The notes below the pieces were generated by a model. The model saw only the letters and a list, made by a program, of their open reading frames with translations. It made no database searches and was not told where the DNA came from. Shown in pieces: positions 32,880-43,531 of a stretch of 64,000 nucleotides of DNA. Location of the stretch: assembly GCA_014155875.1 (NCBI GenBank), contig JACEFZ010006258.1:397501-461500 (forward strand), written 5' to 3'. Origin of the DNA: Cepaea nemoralis. Lineage: Eukaryota; Mollusca; Gastropoda; Stylommatophora; Helicidae. The stretch's first letter is position 1, and every line of letters starts with the position of its first letter. The position numbers were made by a program, and so were the translations under genes.

Positions 32880-33400
32880 TCCGAGAGTCACCACAACCAC
32901 TACCACCAGGGTCACCACAACCACTACCACCGTCTCCACAACCGCTATCACCACGGTCACCACAACCACTAAAACCACCGTCACCACAACCACTACCATC
33001 ACTGTCACCACAACCACTACCACTACAGTCACCACAACCACTACCACCACTGTCACCACAACCACTACCATCACCACAACCATTACCACCACTGTCACCA
33101 CAACCACAACCATTACCGTCACCAATACCACAACCATCTCCGTCACCACAACCACTACCACCACTGTCACCAAAACCTCTACCACCACAGTCACCACAAC
33201 CACTACCATCACTGTCACCACAACCACTACCATCACGGTCACCACAACCACTACCATCACCGTCACCACAACCACTACCATCACCGTCACCACAACCACT
33301 ATCACCACGGTCACCACAACCACAACCATCACGGTCACCACAACCACTACCACCTCCGTCAATACAATCACTACAGCCTCTGTCACAATAACCACTACCA
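32880..33400. repeat. 24-bp ACC-rich minisatellite
   Basis: About 20 units of the form CACCACAACCACTACCATC plus ACCGT, ACGGT or ACTGT, a total of 24 bp each with some variation. Same family as the repeat at 23456-23872. The 211-codon valine/leucine-rich minus-strand frame is an artefact of the repeat. Confidence 0.92.
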
Positions 33401-34560
33401 ACAATAACAACAACATTAGCAACAAGAACAACAACACTAGCAACGATAACAACAACAACATTAATGACAATAGCAATATTAAAAACAACAGTAACATTAC
33501 TAACAACAACAATAAAATAACAGTAATAACAATAATTATACTGTTATTAAGAATAATAATGCGAAAGATAACAACAACAACAACAACAACAACATCACTG
33601 ACAACAGCAACATTAATTACAACGACTATAGTGGCAACAACTACAATAACAGCAACAATAACAATAACTGCAATAGCAATAATAACAATTACGTCAATAA
33701 TAACAGCATAACAATCCTAGTAAAATTAAAATGATAAAAATAATAAAAAATAACCACAATAACAACGAAAAGAGTCAGACTAATATATAACAATAATAAC
33801 CCTGGAAACAACAGTAATAACAACAACATAACAACAAAAACATCATTAACATTAAAAATGCACAAACAATAAAAATCACGATAACAACAACAATAACAAC
33901 AACAATAATAAAAATAATAATTACACCACGAACAATAACAACAACAGCAACAACATTACTAACAATAACAAATTTAATAACAATTGCTATGATAACATCA
34001 GCTACAATAATAATTACAGTAAAATAATAACAGCGACAATAACAGCGGCAAAAATGACAGCTACAACAAAAGCAATAACATATACAACAATTACAACTAC
34101 AATAACAGCTAAAATAACAATATTAACAATAGCGATAACAATAGGACTGGAAACAACAATAGTAACAAACAACAATAACTGTAACATCATTAATAACAAC
34201 AGTTAAAATCACGATATAACACGACGACAACAACAACAACAACAATAACATTAAAATAAAAAATAATAAAAAATGCCAATGCTAAAATCAACATTACCAC
34301 CAACAACAACACCACCACTAGAAGCAACAAAACAACAAAAATAACATGAGAAAAACTAAACATACCAATGCTAAAATCATCAATGACACCACCATCAACA
34401 ACAGCTCCAACAACAATACAACAACCACAACAACAATAACAACAATATCAGAAAAAATAAAAATACTAATGCTAAAACCAACAATAACACCACCAACACC
34501 AACTGCAATAACGACTGCAACGTGTATCCACAGTTCCAATAAGCACATTAATACCACACA
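33401..34560. repeat. AAC/AAT-rich trinucleotide DNA
   Basis: Over 1.1 kb of imperfect AAC, AAT and ACA trinucleotides with very little G on the plus strand. No coding signal. Confidence 0.9.
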
Positions 34561-35660
34561 TCAGAGCCCTAGACCCTTTGGTCCACAGCCTCGATGTGAG
34601 TGAATCCAACGACTCTCGTGAACCCACTTTGTACTCTCTCCGTGGTGAGGCATGCAACGGCAAACACTGAGCAGATGGGCGAGGGTTGAAGCTGATAAAC
34701 GAGAGACATAAATACATGCTTTCTTTAAGTTTGATAAACACATTCATGTCATAAGCGACACGAGGAAACATTTCCCACAACAAACATTCCAGTTTCTTAA
34801 TTATTTTTGTGTTTTGTTTTTGTTTTGGCTTCCGAAAGTTTCATATTAAAGATGGCTTGTGGGATCTTGTTTCCGATATACGACAGAGCCTTCTTATATA
34901 AATGTTCAAGGTCCGTTACGACTTTTGAATGAGCCTGAATGTAAACGTAAATGCTGTGTATATTAAGTGTCTGTACATTGCTAAAACTTAGAGATTATGG
35001 TAGAAATAATCACTTAATCATTTGCAGAACCAAATGTGTGGTCAATGCAAATTAGTATATCTCCTTAGGTCGTCACATGTAGTCTTGTGAAGTATCTCGG
35101 AGGTAGATCTTGTGTGATACTTCCTCTTATTCCTTCCTCTTCCTAAGGGAGTTATGCATCCCAACAGTCAGCGCCCAATGTCAGAGACCTAGCCGTTATT
35201 CAAAGCATTCAAACGATAATTCTAAGTCTATAGTAAGCCCCAGACAGGCAAAATCATTCTTATGCACATACTGCACTCTAACACCGGCTGTCATAACACA
35301 TCAACCCATTTATTGATAATAAAATAGCACATCATTGTATATTACAATACAAACTCTGTATACAAGTTGTGCTATTCTCTCCCTCGCCTTTCTCAACGTC
35401 AAACTATTATATTTATACTAGGCCTGCATAGTCAGTAGGGGTGTCAAAACAACTATTCGCTATCACAGTTATGTCACTATCACACTTCACAATCTCCCTA
35501 TCCAGCTCCACCATCCTGTCTAGTCATGAGTTGCTGTCTGCAATCCACACTCGTCTGTCCTTGAATCACGTTTGAGCCTGTCTGTCTTATTCTGAGATGA
35601 CGTCAGTAGACATTACAAAGTCTTTTAACTCCTCCTGTCCTATTATAAGCTGTTGTCAAT
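34561..35660. other. No recognisable feature
   Basis: About 1.1 kb of ordinary-looking sequence. The open frames there (68-103 codons) have no recognisable domain. No repeat match in the window was seen. Confidence 0.45.
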
Positions 35661-35688
35661 ATACATTACAATCAATCAATCAATCAGG

Positions 35689-36117
35689 TGCCTTCTCAGC
35701 AATGAAGGTTGGCTGCAATGGATCTCCAACACTGTCTCTCGTCCTGACTGTACATTCTGTCAGGCTGATGTTCGTCCATCTCTTGATATTATCTTCCCAC
35801 TAGTATCGTTGTCTACCTCTTGCTCGCTTGCCCTCAACCTTGCCCTCCAGTATGGTGTTTGTAATAGTATCATGTCTTTTAACATGGTTAACTTTTAACT
35901 TGCCGCTTCTTTATTTCTTTCATCATCTCTCTCTTCATTCCCAGTGTTTCTGAAACTTCTGCATTTGATTGTTTTCGTTTCCATGAAATACGACATATTC
36001 GTCTGTATATCAACATCTCCAGGGCCTCTAGTTGCTTGTTCAATGTCCCGGCTTCCTCGCCATACAGTAGCGTTGAATGTGCGTAGCATTTGACAATTCT
36101 CATTGTTAATGCGCTGT
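35689..36117 (-). pseudogene. C-terminal part of the nested LINE
   Basis: Reads CYAHSTLLYGEEAGTLN, LEMLIYRRICRISWKRK and SNAEVSETLGMKREMM, then after a frameshift NTILEGKVEGKRARG, WEDNIKRWTNISLTEC and a stop before the (GATT)n tail. This is the standard end of such LINE proteins. Confidence 0.8.
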
Positions 36118-36375
36118 TGCCGGTCTCTCTGGCTGTAGGGTTACAACACTTTCTCTCTGTAATCCCGTTTATCACGCAGAGTCTCGTAGCGGAGCGAGAG
36201 CTGAGGCGGTTCGACACCCGCTCGTGACTTGCGGGATACTGAGCCGGCCGCTCAGAAAGCAATGGCAAACTACTGAGCGTAATCTTGCCAAGAGATCAAC
36301 ATACAGCTGAAAGATGCTGGTGTTGACAGCTAAGACCTGTAAAGGATATGCTAAAAAAAAAAAAAAAAAAAAAAT
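36118..36375 (+). repeat. SINE-B, full-length copy with poly(A)
   Basis: Has a tRNA-like region with GGCGGTTCGACACCC as box B, the core AATGGCAAACTACTGAGCG, TTGCCAAGAGATCAACA, and ends CTGTAAAGGATATGC followed by an A-run of about 22. CGCTGTT flanks both sides (left near 36109, right near 36376), a likely target duplication. Inserted in the nested minus-strand LINE. Confidence 0.87.
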
Positions 36376-36971
36376 CGCTGTTAATCTCTCTAGATGTTAA
36401 AACTGATTTCATGCTGTTGAAAGTATTTTTCGCCATTCCTATTCTCTTTTTGATTTCTATTTCACTTGTGCCACCATCTGTTATTATATGTCCAAGATAG
36501 AAGAAACTTGTTACTTGTTCTAATATCTCCCCGTTTACTGTGATTCCACAGTGTTGCCACATTCTGCACTATGCATGTTTACTTGTTCCACTAGGTCTTG
36601 TAACTCTTGCTCGATTTCTGCTAGTAACACGGTATCGTTAGCATACATAAGATTGTTTATGATTCCTCCATTGATGTCCAGGCATTTCAACTTGTTTAAA
36701 AATTATTTCTGTGTATAGGTTGAAGAGGCTTGGGGACAGTACACATCCCTAGCGTTCTCCTCTTTTTATCTCTATATGCAACGAATAGTTATTTCTGCAT
36801 CCAATAGACGCCACTTGTTCCCAGTACAAGTTACTAATAAGTCTGATGTCCTTTCCGTCTACTCCTATATCTTGAAGGCACATAATTAGTCGTTCATGTT
36901 TTACTCTATCAAAAGCTTTCTTGTAGTCTAAAAAACAAACATATATACTTTTCTGAACTTCTATTTTCAAG
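36376..36971 (-). pseudogene. RT core of the nested LINE
   Basis: Reads VCFLDYKKAFDRVKHERL (near 36930), GERxGCVLSPSLFNLYTE (near 36760-36710), LMYANDTVLLAEIEQELQ (near 36650-36600) and then GHIITDGGTSEIEIKKRIGM (near 36480-36430) in shifting frames. The catalytic YADD is YAND here, so even apart from the frameshifts the polymerase site is damaged. Confidence 0.82.
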
Positions 36972-37436
36972 TAGCATCATCAAATAGAGTGTTGAGGTGC
37001 TACATAGAGCCTGTACTTTTGTATGGATTTGAAGTTTGGACAATGAGCTGTAAAGCTGAAAACCATCTGATGGCTGTGGAAATGTGGTTTCTGAGGAGAA
37101 TGCAAAGAATACTATGGACAGACAGAAAAACCAGTAACCAAGTACTACAAGAAACAAATGCAAATCGTAAATTGATTAGAGAAATTAGACGTAGATAGTC
37201 AACATTTTTTGAGCATGTTATGAGAAGAAATGAATTGGAGAACTTGGTGACAACTGGCAAGATCGAAGGGAACATACCAATGGGAAGACCGAGAAGTAAA
37301 TATCTGGATGGCTTGGCCACATGGCATGGTCGAGACAAGAACACTGAGCTGATCCACGACTCTGGTGATCGAGTGAAATGGCGAGTCATGCTCGCCCACG
37401 CTTTCAGGCATGGCACATGATGGATGGATGGATACT
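36972..37436 (+). mobile_element. LINE 3' end inserted in the nested LINE
   Basis: Plus-strand frame VLRCYIEPVLLYGFEVWTM, AVEMWFLRRMQRILWTD, then after one stop STFFEHVMRRNELENLVTTG, KYLDGLATWHGRDKNTELI and HAFRHGT, a stop and a (GATG)n tail. It is 5'-truncated to the last 150 codons. The same family gives 2905-3665, 22749-23000, 43130-43375 and 50545-51475. Confidence 0.87.
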
Positions 37437-37578
37437 TAAACATATATTTGCTTCTCTGGTGCCGCTGTTTTTGCGGAACCCAATTTGGTCTTCAGCTACT
37501 TCCTCATCTATTTTATGTTGAATTCTTCCTTGTATGACCTTGAGAAGTATCTTAAATATGTGGCTCATTAAGCTAATA
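37437..37578 (-). pseudogene. RT fragment of the nested LINE
   Basis: Minus-strand frame SHIFKILLKVIQGRIQHK, then EDQIGFRKNSGTREA, the RT segment that precedes the KAFDRV motif. It ends where the plus-strand LINE end was inserted. Confidence 0.75.
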
Positions 37579-37916
37579 CAGTGGTTCTCAACCTTTTTTC
37601 TCCCATGCCTCCCTTTACCATACGTTCAGAACGTCATCCCCCCCCCCCCTACCCTTTCGAATTTCCTCCCTACAAATTCCCCCCTCCCACCCCTTACACA
37701 GTAATCGTAAAAGTGGAAGCTAAATTTAATAACACATACTAGAACAAACATAAAACGTGATTTGCAGGTCTACTTACGTTATAAAACGAATTTCATTAGG
37801 GTGAGAAGTACAGAACCGTAAACTTTAGAGGGAAAAACAATATCAAGTAACTGGTTCTTGAATTAATGCGATCTTGAAATAATCTAAATCCATCCCCCCC
37901 CCCCCCCCCCCCCCCC
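37579..37916. mobile_element. hAT MITE, second copy, right end missing
   Basis: Starts CAGTGGTTCTCAACC like the element at 3023-3476 and follows it closely (AGAACGTCATCCCCC, TTTAATA.CACATACTA, GGGAAAAACAATATCAAGTA, GCGATCTTGAAAT). It stops in a C-run of about 28 and lacks the right inverted repeat. LINE sequence resumes at about 37917. Either the end is lost or the homopolymer hides an assembly collapse. Confidence 0.85.
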
Positions 37917-38667
37917 TTCTTCTTTCGGAACTCTGCACATGTGACGTATTTCTCTATCTATTAATATACACTCTGGAGTGTTCTTTGCTTTCTTTATTTG
38001 AATCATTCTGTTTAAGATTTCATCGGATATCCATAATTTTTTTTTCTCATTTATCTTCACTAGCAAGGTGGTATTTGCAATCTGCATATTGGTTTTATAT
38101 ATTCCCATTTTGTATTACTGTCATCTTCAGGATTTTCGCGTCTACATTGTTCCATACTTTCAACGATTAGCCCATCATTTCAAATTTTTACTTCAACCAG
38201 GTATGGTTGACTTATGTCTGGTTGTTTCAATGTCAATATATCTATCTATTTGAGGGTCTTCGATGTCCTTATTCTTCGGTTTTTGAGTTTTATTTCTAAT
38301 TTTAAGACTACAGGATTGTGGTCAGAGTTGATATCAGCACTAGGGTATGTTTTGGCGTGTTTAACATTGTTTTTAAATCTATTCCTAATCATAATGTAGT
38401 CATTTTGGTTTCTTGTTCTATCTCCAGGGCTTTTCCACGTATACAGTTTCCTAGGGTTATGTTGGAAAAATGTGTTGCAAACAATAAGATTGTTTTCTTC
38501 ACAGAACGGTATCAGCCGGTCTGCTTTGTCGTTTCTGTTTCTCATACCATGTTGCCTTACTATCTGCTTATATTTTTTTCTCTCCAACTTTTGCGTTCAT
38601 GTCTCCCATGATGATTTTACAACTTTCAGCGTTTGCTGTAGGTCTTCTTAATAATCTTCTAAGTGTT
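37917..38667 (-). pseudogene. Endonuclease C-terminus and linker of the nested LINE
   Basis: The frame at 38587-38246 reads GMRNRNDKADRLIPFCEEN, TFFQHNPRKLYTWKSPGD and YPSADINSDHNPVVLKL, the end of the APE nuclease with its SDH catalytic histidine. GDMNAKVG lies just before (about 38600-38580). The linker (38108-37917) reads KKLWISDEILNRMIQIKKAK. Confidence 0.83.
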
Positions 38668-38815
38668 AGTTAGTTAGTCGCGGTTCCAACTTCACGGCAA
38701 CGAGCCGTGCCCATTATGCTCCGTTCCTGTGCGAGTGAATATCACACAAAACGCTCCCCACTATCCAATGTGAAAAGTGGAAAAGAAGGAGTCTCGGTAA
38801 GCCGACAGCCCTCAC
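38668..38815 (-). mobile_element. SINE-D fragment with (ACTA)n tail
   Basis: A 148-bp insert flanked by AAGTGTT at 38661-38667 and 38816-38822. On the plus strand it begins with (AGTT)n and CGCGGTTCCAACTTCACGGC; read on the minus strand this is a 3' (ACTA)n/(CTAA)n tail. A related fragment ends the (TTAG)n array at 56296-56375. Confidence 0.72.
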
Positions 38816-38822
38816 AAGTGTT

Positions 38823-39480
38823 CATCACTATAATCAGTTATTGGAGCTTACGTCTGAAGAATTACTATGTCGAATTGTCTTGCCTTAATTTTGAGTAGTA
38901 TCATTCTATCTTTATGAGCCCAGAATCAACTGACATGTTTCTCTAAATTTCTTCTTACTACAATTTCTACACCTCTCTTGCGATGATCTCCTCCTGCATT
39001 AATAATTATGTAATCTTCTCTCCTTATATAATACGTATCTGTCCATCTTGTTTCAGATACGCCTAAAATATCTAAATTTATGTTTTCTTTTCTTTTTTTT
39101 TGCTTTGTTTTTTTGCTTCGGCAATAAGATTATAAAATTTCCCTGCCTGATACAGGGTGCGTACGTTCTACGTACCAATTCTTAGACTTCTCCTTCTTCT
39201 TTTCAGGTAGGTATTGTCAAAATGCACCCTTTCCGAAGAATTTGGGATGCAGTCGTCATTATGCACATCCTTATTCACTATAGGACTTGTCTCTTCCCTG
39301 AGAATATTTACAACAGGCTCATCTCCAAGGTGCCAAGAATTACCCGTATCGCTGTTTTCTTGTTGTTGAATTACCTTTGCTGTCTTTGGGATATTGCATG
39401 GCGAGGTCCCAATCTCTTGCACAATGGCCAGCCATGTTCACTATCGTGTCCTGAACACGCCTCATGTGTGCCACGCACTC
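38823..39480 (-). pseudogene. Endonuclease N-terminus of the nested LINE
   Basis: Reads (minus strand, descending) a lysine/arginine-rich upstream part (39422-39180), RIGT-NVRTLYQAGKFYNLI, LDILGVSETRWTDTYYI, INAGGDHRKRGVEIVV and FDIVILQTYAPITDYSDE. These are the WNVRT strand (with the W codon mutated to a stop), the catalytic ETRW and the YAP strand of APE endonucleases. Confidence 0.8.
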
Positions 39481-39599
39481 TGCTGTTTCGCTTTCGTAGC
39501 ATTTGATCTATTTAGATTCACCCGTCTTCTCCACCGTCACAGTCTTTTGTGTACTAGGGATGGACATTCCTTTAGTAGGATATTACCCCTACTCCACTC

Positions 39600-39770
39600 A
39601 TGTAGATGAGAGGAGGGGGAGAGGAAGAGGAGGAGAAGAAAGAAAAAGAAGAGGAGAAGGAATGGAGGAGGATAGGAGAACGAAGAGAAGAAAGAAGATT
39701 GGGGGGGGGGGGGAGGAGAGGAGAAAGAGGAGGCAGAATAAGAAGAATATCACCAAACGAATGTCTTAGT
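39600..39770 (+). repeat. Purine-rich low-complexity tract
   Basis: GGA, GAAGA and G-run composition on the plus strand from 39606 to about 39745. Confidence 0.85.
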
Positions 39771-39851
39771 GATGCATAATGCAGGACACAGCCTAACAGG
39801 AGAAATGTCAGAAGATTCAATCCCACCAACCTACTCCATGGAGACGACATT

Positions 39852-39883
39852 GGATCATGATGATGACGACTAAGATGACGATA

Positions 39884-39927
<44 letters not shown>
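39852..39927. repeat. (GAT)n microsatellite
   Basis: About 45 bp of perfect GAT preceded by imperfect units. It may mark the 3' tail of a decayed LINE. Confidence 0.92.
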
Positions 39928-39949
39928 ACCTCTAGTATCTTTACAAACC

Positions 39950-40270
39950 GGCATCTAAAACCGTGAACTTAAATAAACATGCACTCAGCGCCCCGCATTT
40001 ACAACCAGGCGCAAGAGGTGGCTAATTTCCCATGCAAATTATCAAGTTCAAGGAACTGGTGTATATATTAACGAATAGATAGCGAGCCCCGGGGTCACGT
40101 GGTATGTGTTGCACAGCATTGTGGGCAGTTTGCAAACAGTGTCAAGAAAGATAAGGATTGAAACACCGCAGTAGACCTGCAGACTTGGTCGCTTTGTGAA
40201 TACGGGTCGACATGTTTATTTTACGTTTTTATTATTCTTAAAAGGTTGTTTATTTGAGATGAGGGTTTTC
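39950..40270 (+). promoter_or_regulatory. Weak promoter-like region
   Basis: Unique-looking sequence with an octamer ATGCAAAT (40032-40039), a TATATATTA box 23 bp downstream (40062-40070) and an E-box CACGTG at 40096-40101. The spacing would suit a TATA promoter with a start near 40095. No gene follows that I can recognise, so chance is a fair alternative. Confidence 0.15.
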
Positions 40271-40628
40271 TCTTCCTAGAGCAAAGATGGGAGGCAGATT
40301 TTGAGAATTTATTTTGGGGCGTTTGTGTTTTGAAAGGTTGTTGCAATTTGCAATTTTGATTTTCAACGAGTTTGTTAATGGAGAGCAGACGTTTTGTAAA
40401 ATTATACTGGCCAGCTATGGTTTAACTTTTAAATGCATGTTCTTTAAAAAGATCCTGTTTATAATCTGGCTTTGTTGTAGGCGTGTCCACACATGTGTAA
40501 CACATAGAGAGCTGCTTTGACCTACACCCGTTCCATGTGAGGACGAAATCAATGGGGTTGTCAACAAGCTCAAGTTGCCTGATGCTTTCTGTGGATTGTT
40601 CGTATTAATGTTTGAAGGTTTACGAAGC

Positions 40629-40800
40629 AGAAGAAGAAGAAGAAGAAGAAGAAGAAGAAGAAGAAGAAGAGAAGAAGAAGAAGAAGAAGAAGAAGAAGAA
40701 GAAGAAGAAGAAGAAAAGAAGTAGAAGAAGAAGAAGAAGAAGAAGAAGAAGAAGAAGAAGAAGAAGAAGAACAACAACAACAACAACAACAACAACAACG
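40629..40800. repeat. (GAA)n followed by (CAA)n
   Basis: About 140 bp of GAA with two or three interruptions and then about 28 bp of CAA. Such GAA/TTC arrays can form triplex DNA. Confidence 0.95.
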
Positions 40801-41059
40801 GAAACAAAAAGAACAATTATCTGTCCCATTGTGTACTGACATGATGTGCGAGTCATATGTAAAGAAAGTAGTTTGCCACTGCTTTCGTTGCTGGCGATGA
40901 CCACTCTTGTCGTTGGCCCCGGCCACTGTCTACAAAAAGAGAACCTCTGCCTACCGTCGTGAAACATACCACTATAACCAACAACTATCTGTCGGCTGCT
41001 CGCTGCTCCATCCACCACCTGCAACCATGGCTTCACGTGTCCCTGATCGTGAAGGCTAA

Positions 41060-41157
41060 AAGGGAAATAGAGGCATATCATCAGGCAGAGTTGATCCAGA
41101 ACATCTAAAACCCAGATTGTGGAGAGACATGAACGCCTACGCAGCTGGCAAGGGACA
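41060..41157 (+). mobile_element. LINE 3'-terminal fragment
   Basis: Reads DPEHLKPRLWRDMNAYAAGK, parallel to the ends at 15395-15512 and 3575-3665. The GATG tail is replaced by unrelated sequence. Confidence 0.5.
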
Positions 41158-41997
41158 TATTACTGATTCGTCTATTATCATATACTTCTTCTTGTACTTG
41201 ATAAAAGTGTGCAGTTTAAGCTGATTACAAATATACAGCCGTCCTACATTTACCCTATTGCTAGTACCTGCCTGCCAGGATTTCTCCGAAATATACGGTA
41301 AAACGATTACATTTATCCACGCTTTCTGGCATCTCGAGATGGATGACGTCAAGAAATCTTAACAGGAAACGCTCGAGCAGCCATTGTTCCAATTGCAATA
41401 GATGCTAAAACCAGATCTACTTAATCTTAACCAACCCTTCCCCCGGGTCTCTTTAAGAAAGCGGGGTTCTCCGCCCGCGCGCATTAATCTATGTCAGGTC
41501 TTGTCCATAGACTTCTGAAAGTCGAGTTGAATTAGAAAGATGGAGCGGTATAAACTTCCTAGCTACCCATCTTGCTATAGTAATCTGTTTCTTTTCTACA
41601 TTCCTACCCGGGTTAAGTACATCTTGCACCTGTCAAAAGATCTGATTTCAGGGTTCGTCAAGACTGCACGGAGAATCTTCGGGTGCTGTTGAGTTCCTTC
41701 CGATCTGAACGGGTATTCTCCATAGGGAATTGGTCATATCTCGTGTAGAATCTGAAGTTTATATGGCGTCTTTTAGAGAACATCATTTTAATGGGGAATC
41801 GGACCCAAAGGTAACATTAAGATTTCTTCAAAAATCTGCACACTTTTTTGTTTGTTGTTGCAACAGTTTAAAGCTGCTGTACTAAACAGCGCACCATGCG
41901 TTTAATCTTTACTACTTACCTTCAAACTTTTCCCCTATTCATTTTTTTAATGTTGTTAGCAGTGACTGCATTTATTTTTATTTTATTTTATTTTATT
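41158..41997. other. No recognisable feature
   Basis: Ordinary-looking sequence. I found no coding signal and no repeat shared within the window. Confidence 0.45.
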
Positions 41998-42275
41998 ATA
42001 CGCTCGTTCGCTTTGAACTCAAGCGTAGTCCATAAACACTTTTTCTAGTAGTGCTGGACTGAATTTTGCGTGTGGATTAGCTTTCCCTATTAACCGTGTC
42101 CCTCGCTATCAGACGAACCCACTCCGACTTCAGAGGTACCTGTAATTTACGTTCGCAGGACAAGGACGATAGGTCAACATTTTAGTCCAACTGTTCGGTG
42201 TAGGAGTAGAACCCCTTACCTCGGCATCAGCACACCGAATGTTTAAGAACGCGCAGTCTTATCCATTCGTCCATG
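41998..42275 (-). repeat. SINE-A, minus-strand copy
   Basis: The reverse complement contains the tRNA-like CCGAATGG-type head (degenerate box A, near 42265), CGGTGTGCTGATGCCGAGGT, the CGTCTGATAGCGAGGG and GCTAATCCACACGCAAAATT blocks and the TTGAGTTCAAAGCGAACGAG end. A TTTTA repeat at its low-coordinate side (41970-41998) is the A-rich tail on the element strand. Confidence 0.88.
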
Positions 42276-42900
42276 ATGACCTGCAGTGGCTGCATTAACC
42301 GATTCTATTAGACCGCTGGCAGAAAAAGCTGGGGACGGCCAGCACAACAATGATGTACGTCTCGAAGATGGATACTCAAGCATGAGAAAGACACATGGGA
42401 GTCATGACACGGTGGGCCCGCCTATTGAGAGTGCAAGGAAGGTGAAGAAGCCGAAACATTCGGATAAGGTGGAACATCTTCTGATGCTCGGAAGTATGCT
42501 GTCCTGCTTGCTCCACGGCGCAGTCTTTATCATTGAGTTGCTGGGGACAGTCCTCTATTAGGAAAAGCAAAAGACGCAAAAATGCTTGTCGAAGTCCGAT
42601 GTACTCAGCTAATGGCTTGACGAAAGAAACAGTGCGACGCATTTCACTAAATGTTGATTCCAGTCGTTGTTGGGTTGCCAGACATTCCGCTTTTATTAGA
42701 CAGTCCTTGTTTTCTAAAGAAATCCATTTTCTCTAGGTTTTTCATGTCAAATGAAAGATTTAATTAAACGCAACCGTTTCTCAATATTCAGTTGGTAGTG
42801 CATGAATGCCTACGCCATTTGGCACTTGATGATGAAATCTGAGGGATAGTCATGTTCACCAGATGACTTCAGATCGCCGGCAAGCGACCGTGTACAAAAA
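42276..42900. other. Unassigned, open on both strands
   Basis: Open frames on plus (42286-42561, 91 codons) and minus (42376-42642, 88 codons) overlap. Neither has a motif that I recognise. Near 42795-42835 a short stretch reads NAYAIWHL with GATGATG, a possible scrap of a LINE 3' end. Confidence 0.35.
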
Positions 42901-42904
42901 AAGT

Positions 42905-43375
42905 AACAGCGTTTGAAATGGAATGTGGAACACGAGAACTATGAGTGGGGATGGAAAATTAGATACATTGAGAAGACTGAATATTAACACATTAGGTATA
43001 TATAAGACCAGATCGAAAGAAATGGGTTTGGTAGCATTCGAGGAATATAAAATAATCCGATTTGGAGGAGTGAAAAAAAAAAAAAACAACAACAACAACA
43101 ACGAGGGATAGCACTTATAATGGATCTGCAGAGATCAACATCTATCAAAGTAGACAGTCAAAATTTGTTGGGCATGTTATGAGAAGAAGTAAACTAGAGA
43201 GCTAGGTAACAACTGGCAAGATTGAAGGGAAGAGACTAAGTGGACTGCAGAGAAGTAACTATTTGCATGGCTTGGCCACGTGGTATGGTAAGGCAATGAA
43301 CACAGAGCTGATGATGGTGTAAGAAGGTGAAACATGATCTCCCAGGCTTATTGGCATGGAACATGATGATGATGA
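42905..43375 (+). mobile_element. LINE deletion derivative: 5' end joined to 3' end
   Basis: Begins GMWNTRTMSGDGKLDTLRRL, INTLGIYKTRSKEMGL and GVALIMD-like GIALIMD (the first endonuclease motifs of the LINE family of 36972-37436), and about 43130 jumps to the C-terminal part (VDSQNLLGML, TGKIEGK-like ARLKGRD, HGM) and a GATGATGATG tail at 43364. The middle of the endonuclease and all of the RT are absent. An A-run and (CAA)n lie at 43073-43100 near the joint. Confidence 0.65.
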
Positions 43376-43409
43376 GGGAAAATATTAACATGTATATCTT
43401 CATCTATTA

Positions 43410-43531
43410 TCCTTCTCCTACTCCTCCTTCTCCTCCTTCTTCCCCTCCTCCTCCTCTTCCTTCTTCTTCTTCTTCTTCTTCTTCTTCTTCTTCTTCTTCT
43501 TCTTCTTCTTCTTCTTCTTCTTCTTCTTCTT
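43410..43531. repeat. (TCC)n / (TTC)n array
   Basis: CTCCT-rich stretch, then about 75 bp of perfect TTC. Confidence 0.95.

Larger units (their letters stand above)
35668..39480 (-). mobile_element. Minus-strand LINE with four later insertions
   Basis: Read from right to left: N-terminal region (39422-39168), endonuclease (RIGT-NVRTLYQAG near 39170; YAPITDYSDE near 38830; GDMNAKVG near 38600; SDHNPVVLKL near 38300), linker (38108-37917), reverse transcriptase (37578-36376, interrupted), C-terminal region with ILEGKVEGKRARGR (about 35850) and a (GATT)n tail at 35668-35686. It is interrupted by a SINE (38668-38815), a hAT MITE (37579-37916), a LINE 3' end (36972-37436) and a SINE-B (36118-36375). 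Without these it is about 2.6 kb and nearly complete. Clade: APE-type, different from the 16-kb family, with tail and C-terminus of RTE-like or related elements. Confidence 0.85.

Noticed and set aside
32877..33512. 211-codon valine/leucine-rich minus-strand frame resembling a membrane protein
   Set aside because: The frame is entirely the ACC-rich 24-bp minisatellite read backwards.
42286..42642. Small genes on opposite strands
   Set aside because: Neither of the two overlapping frames has a recognisable motif, and both lie between SINE and LINE scraps.
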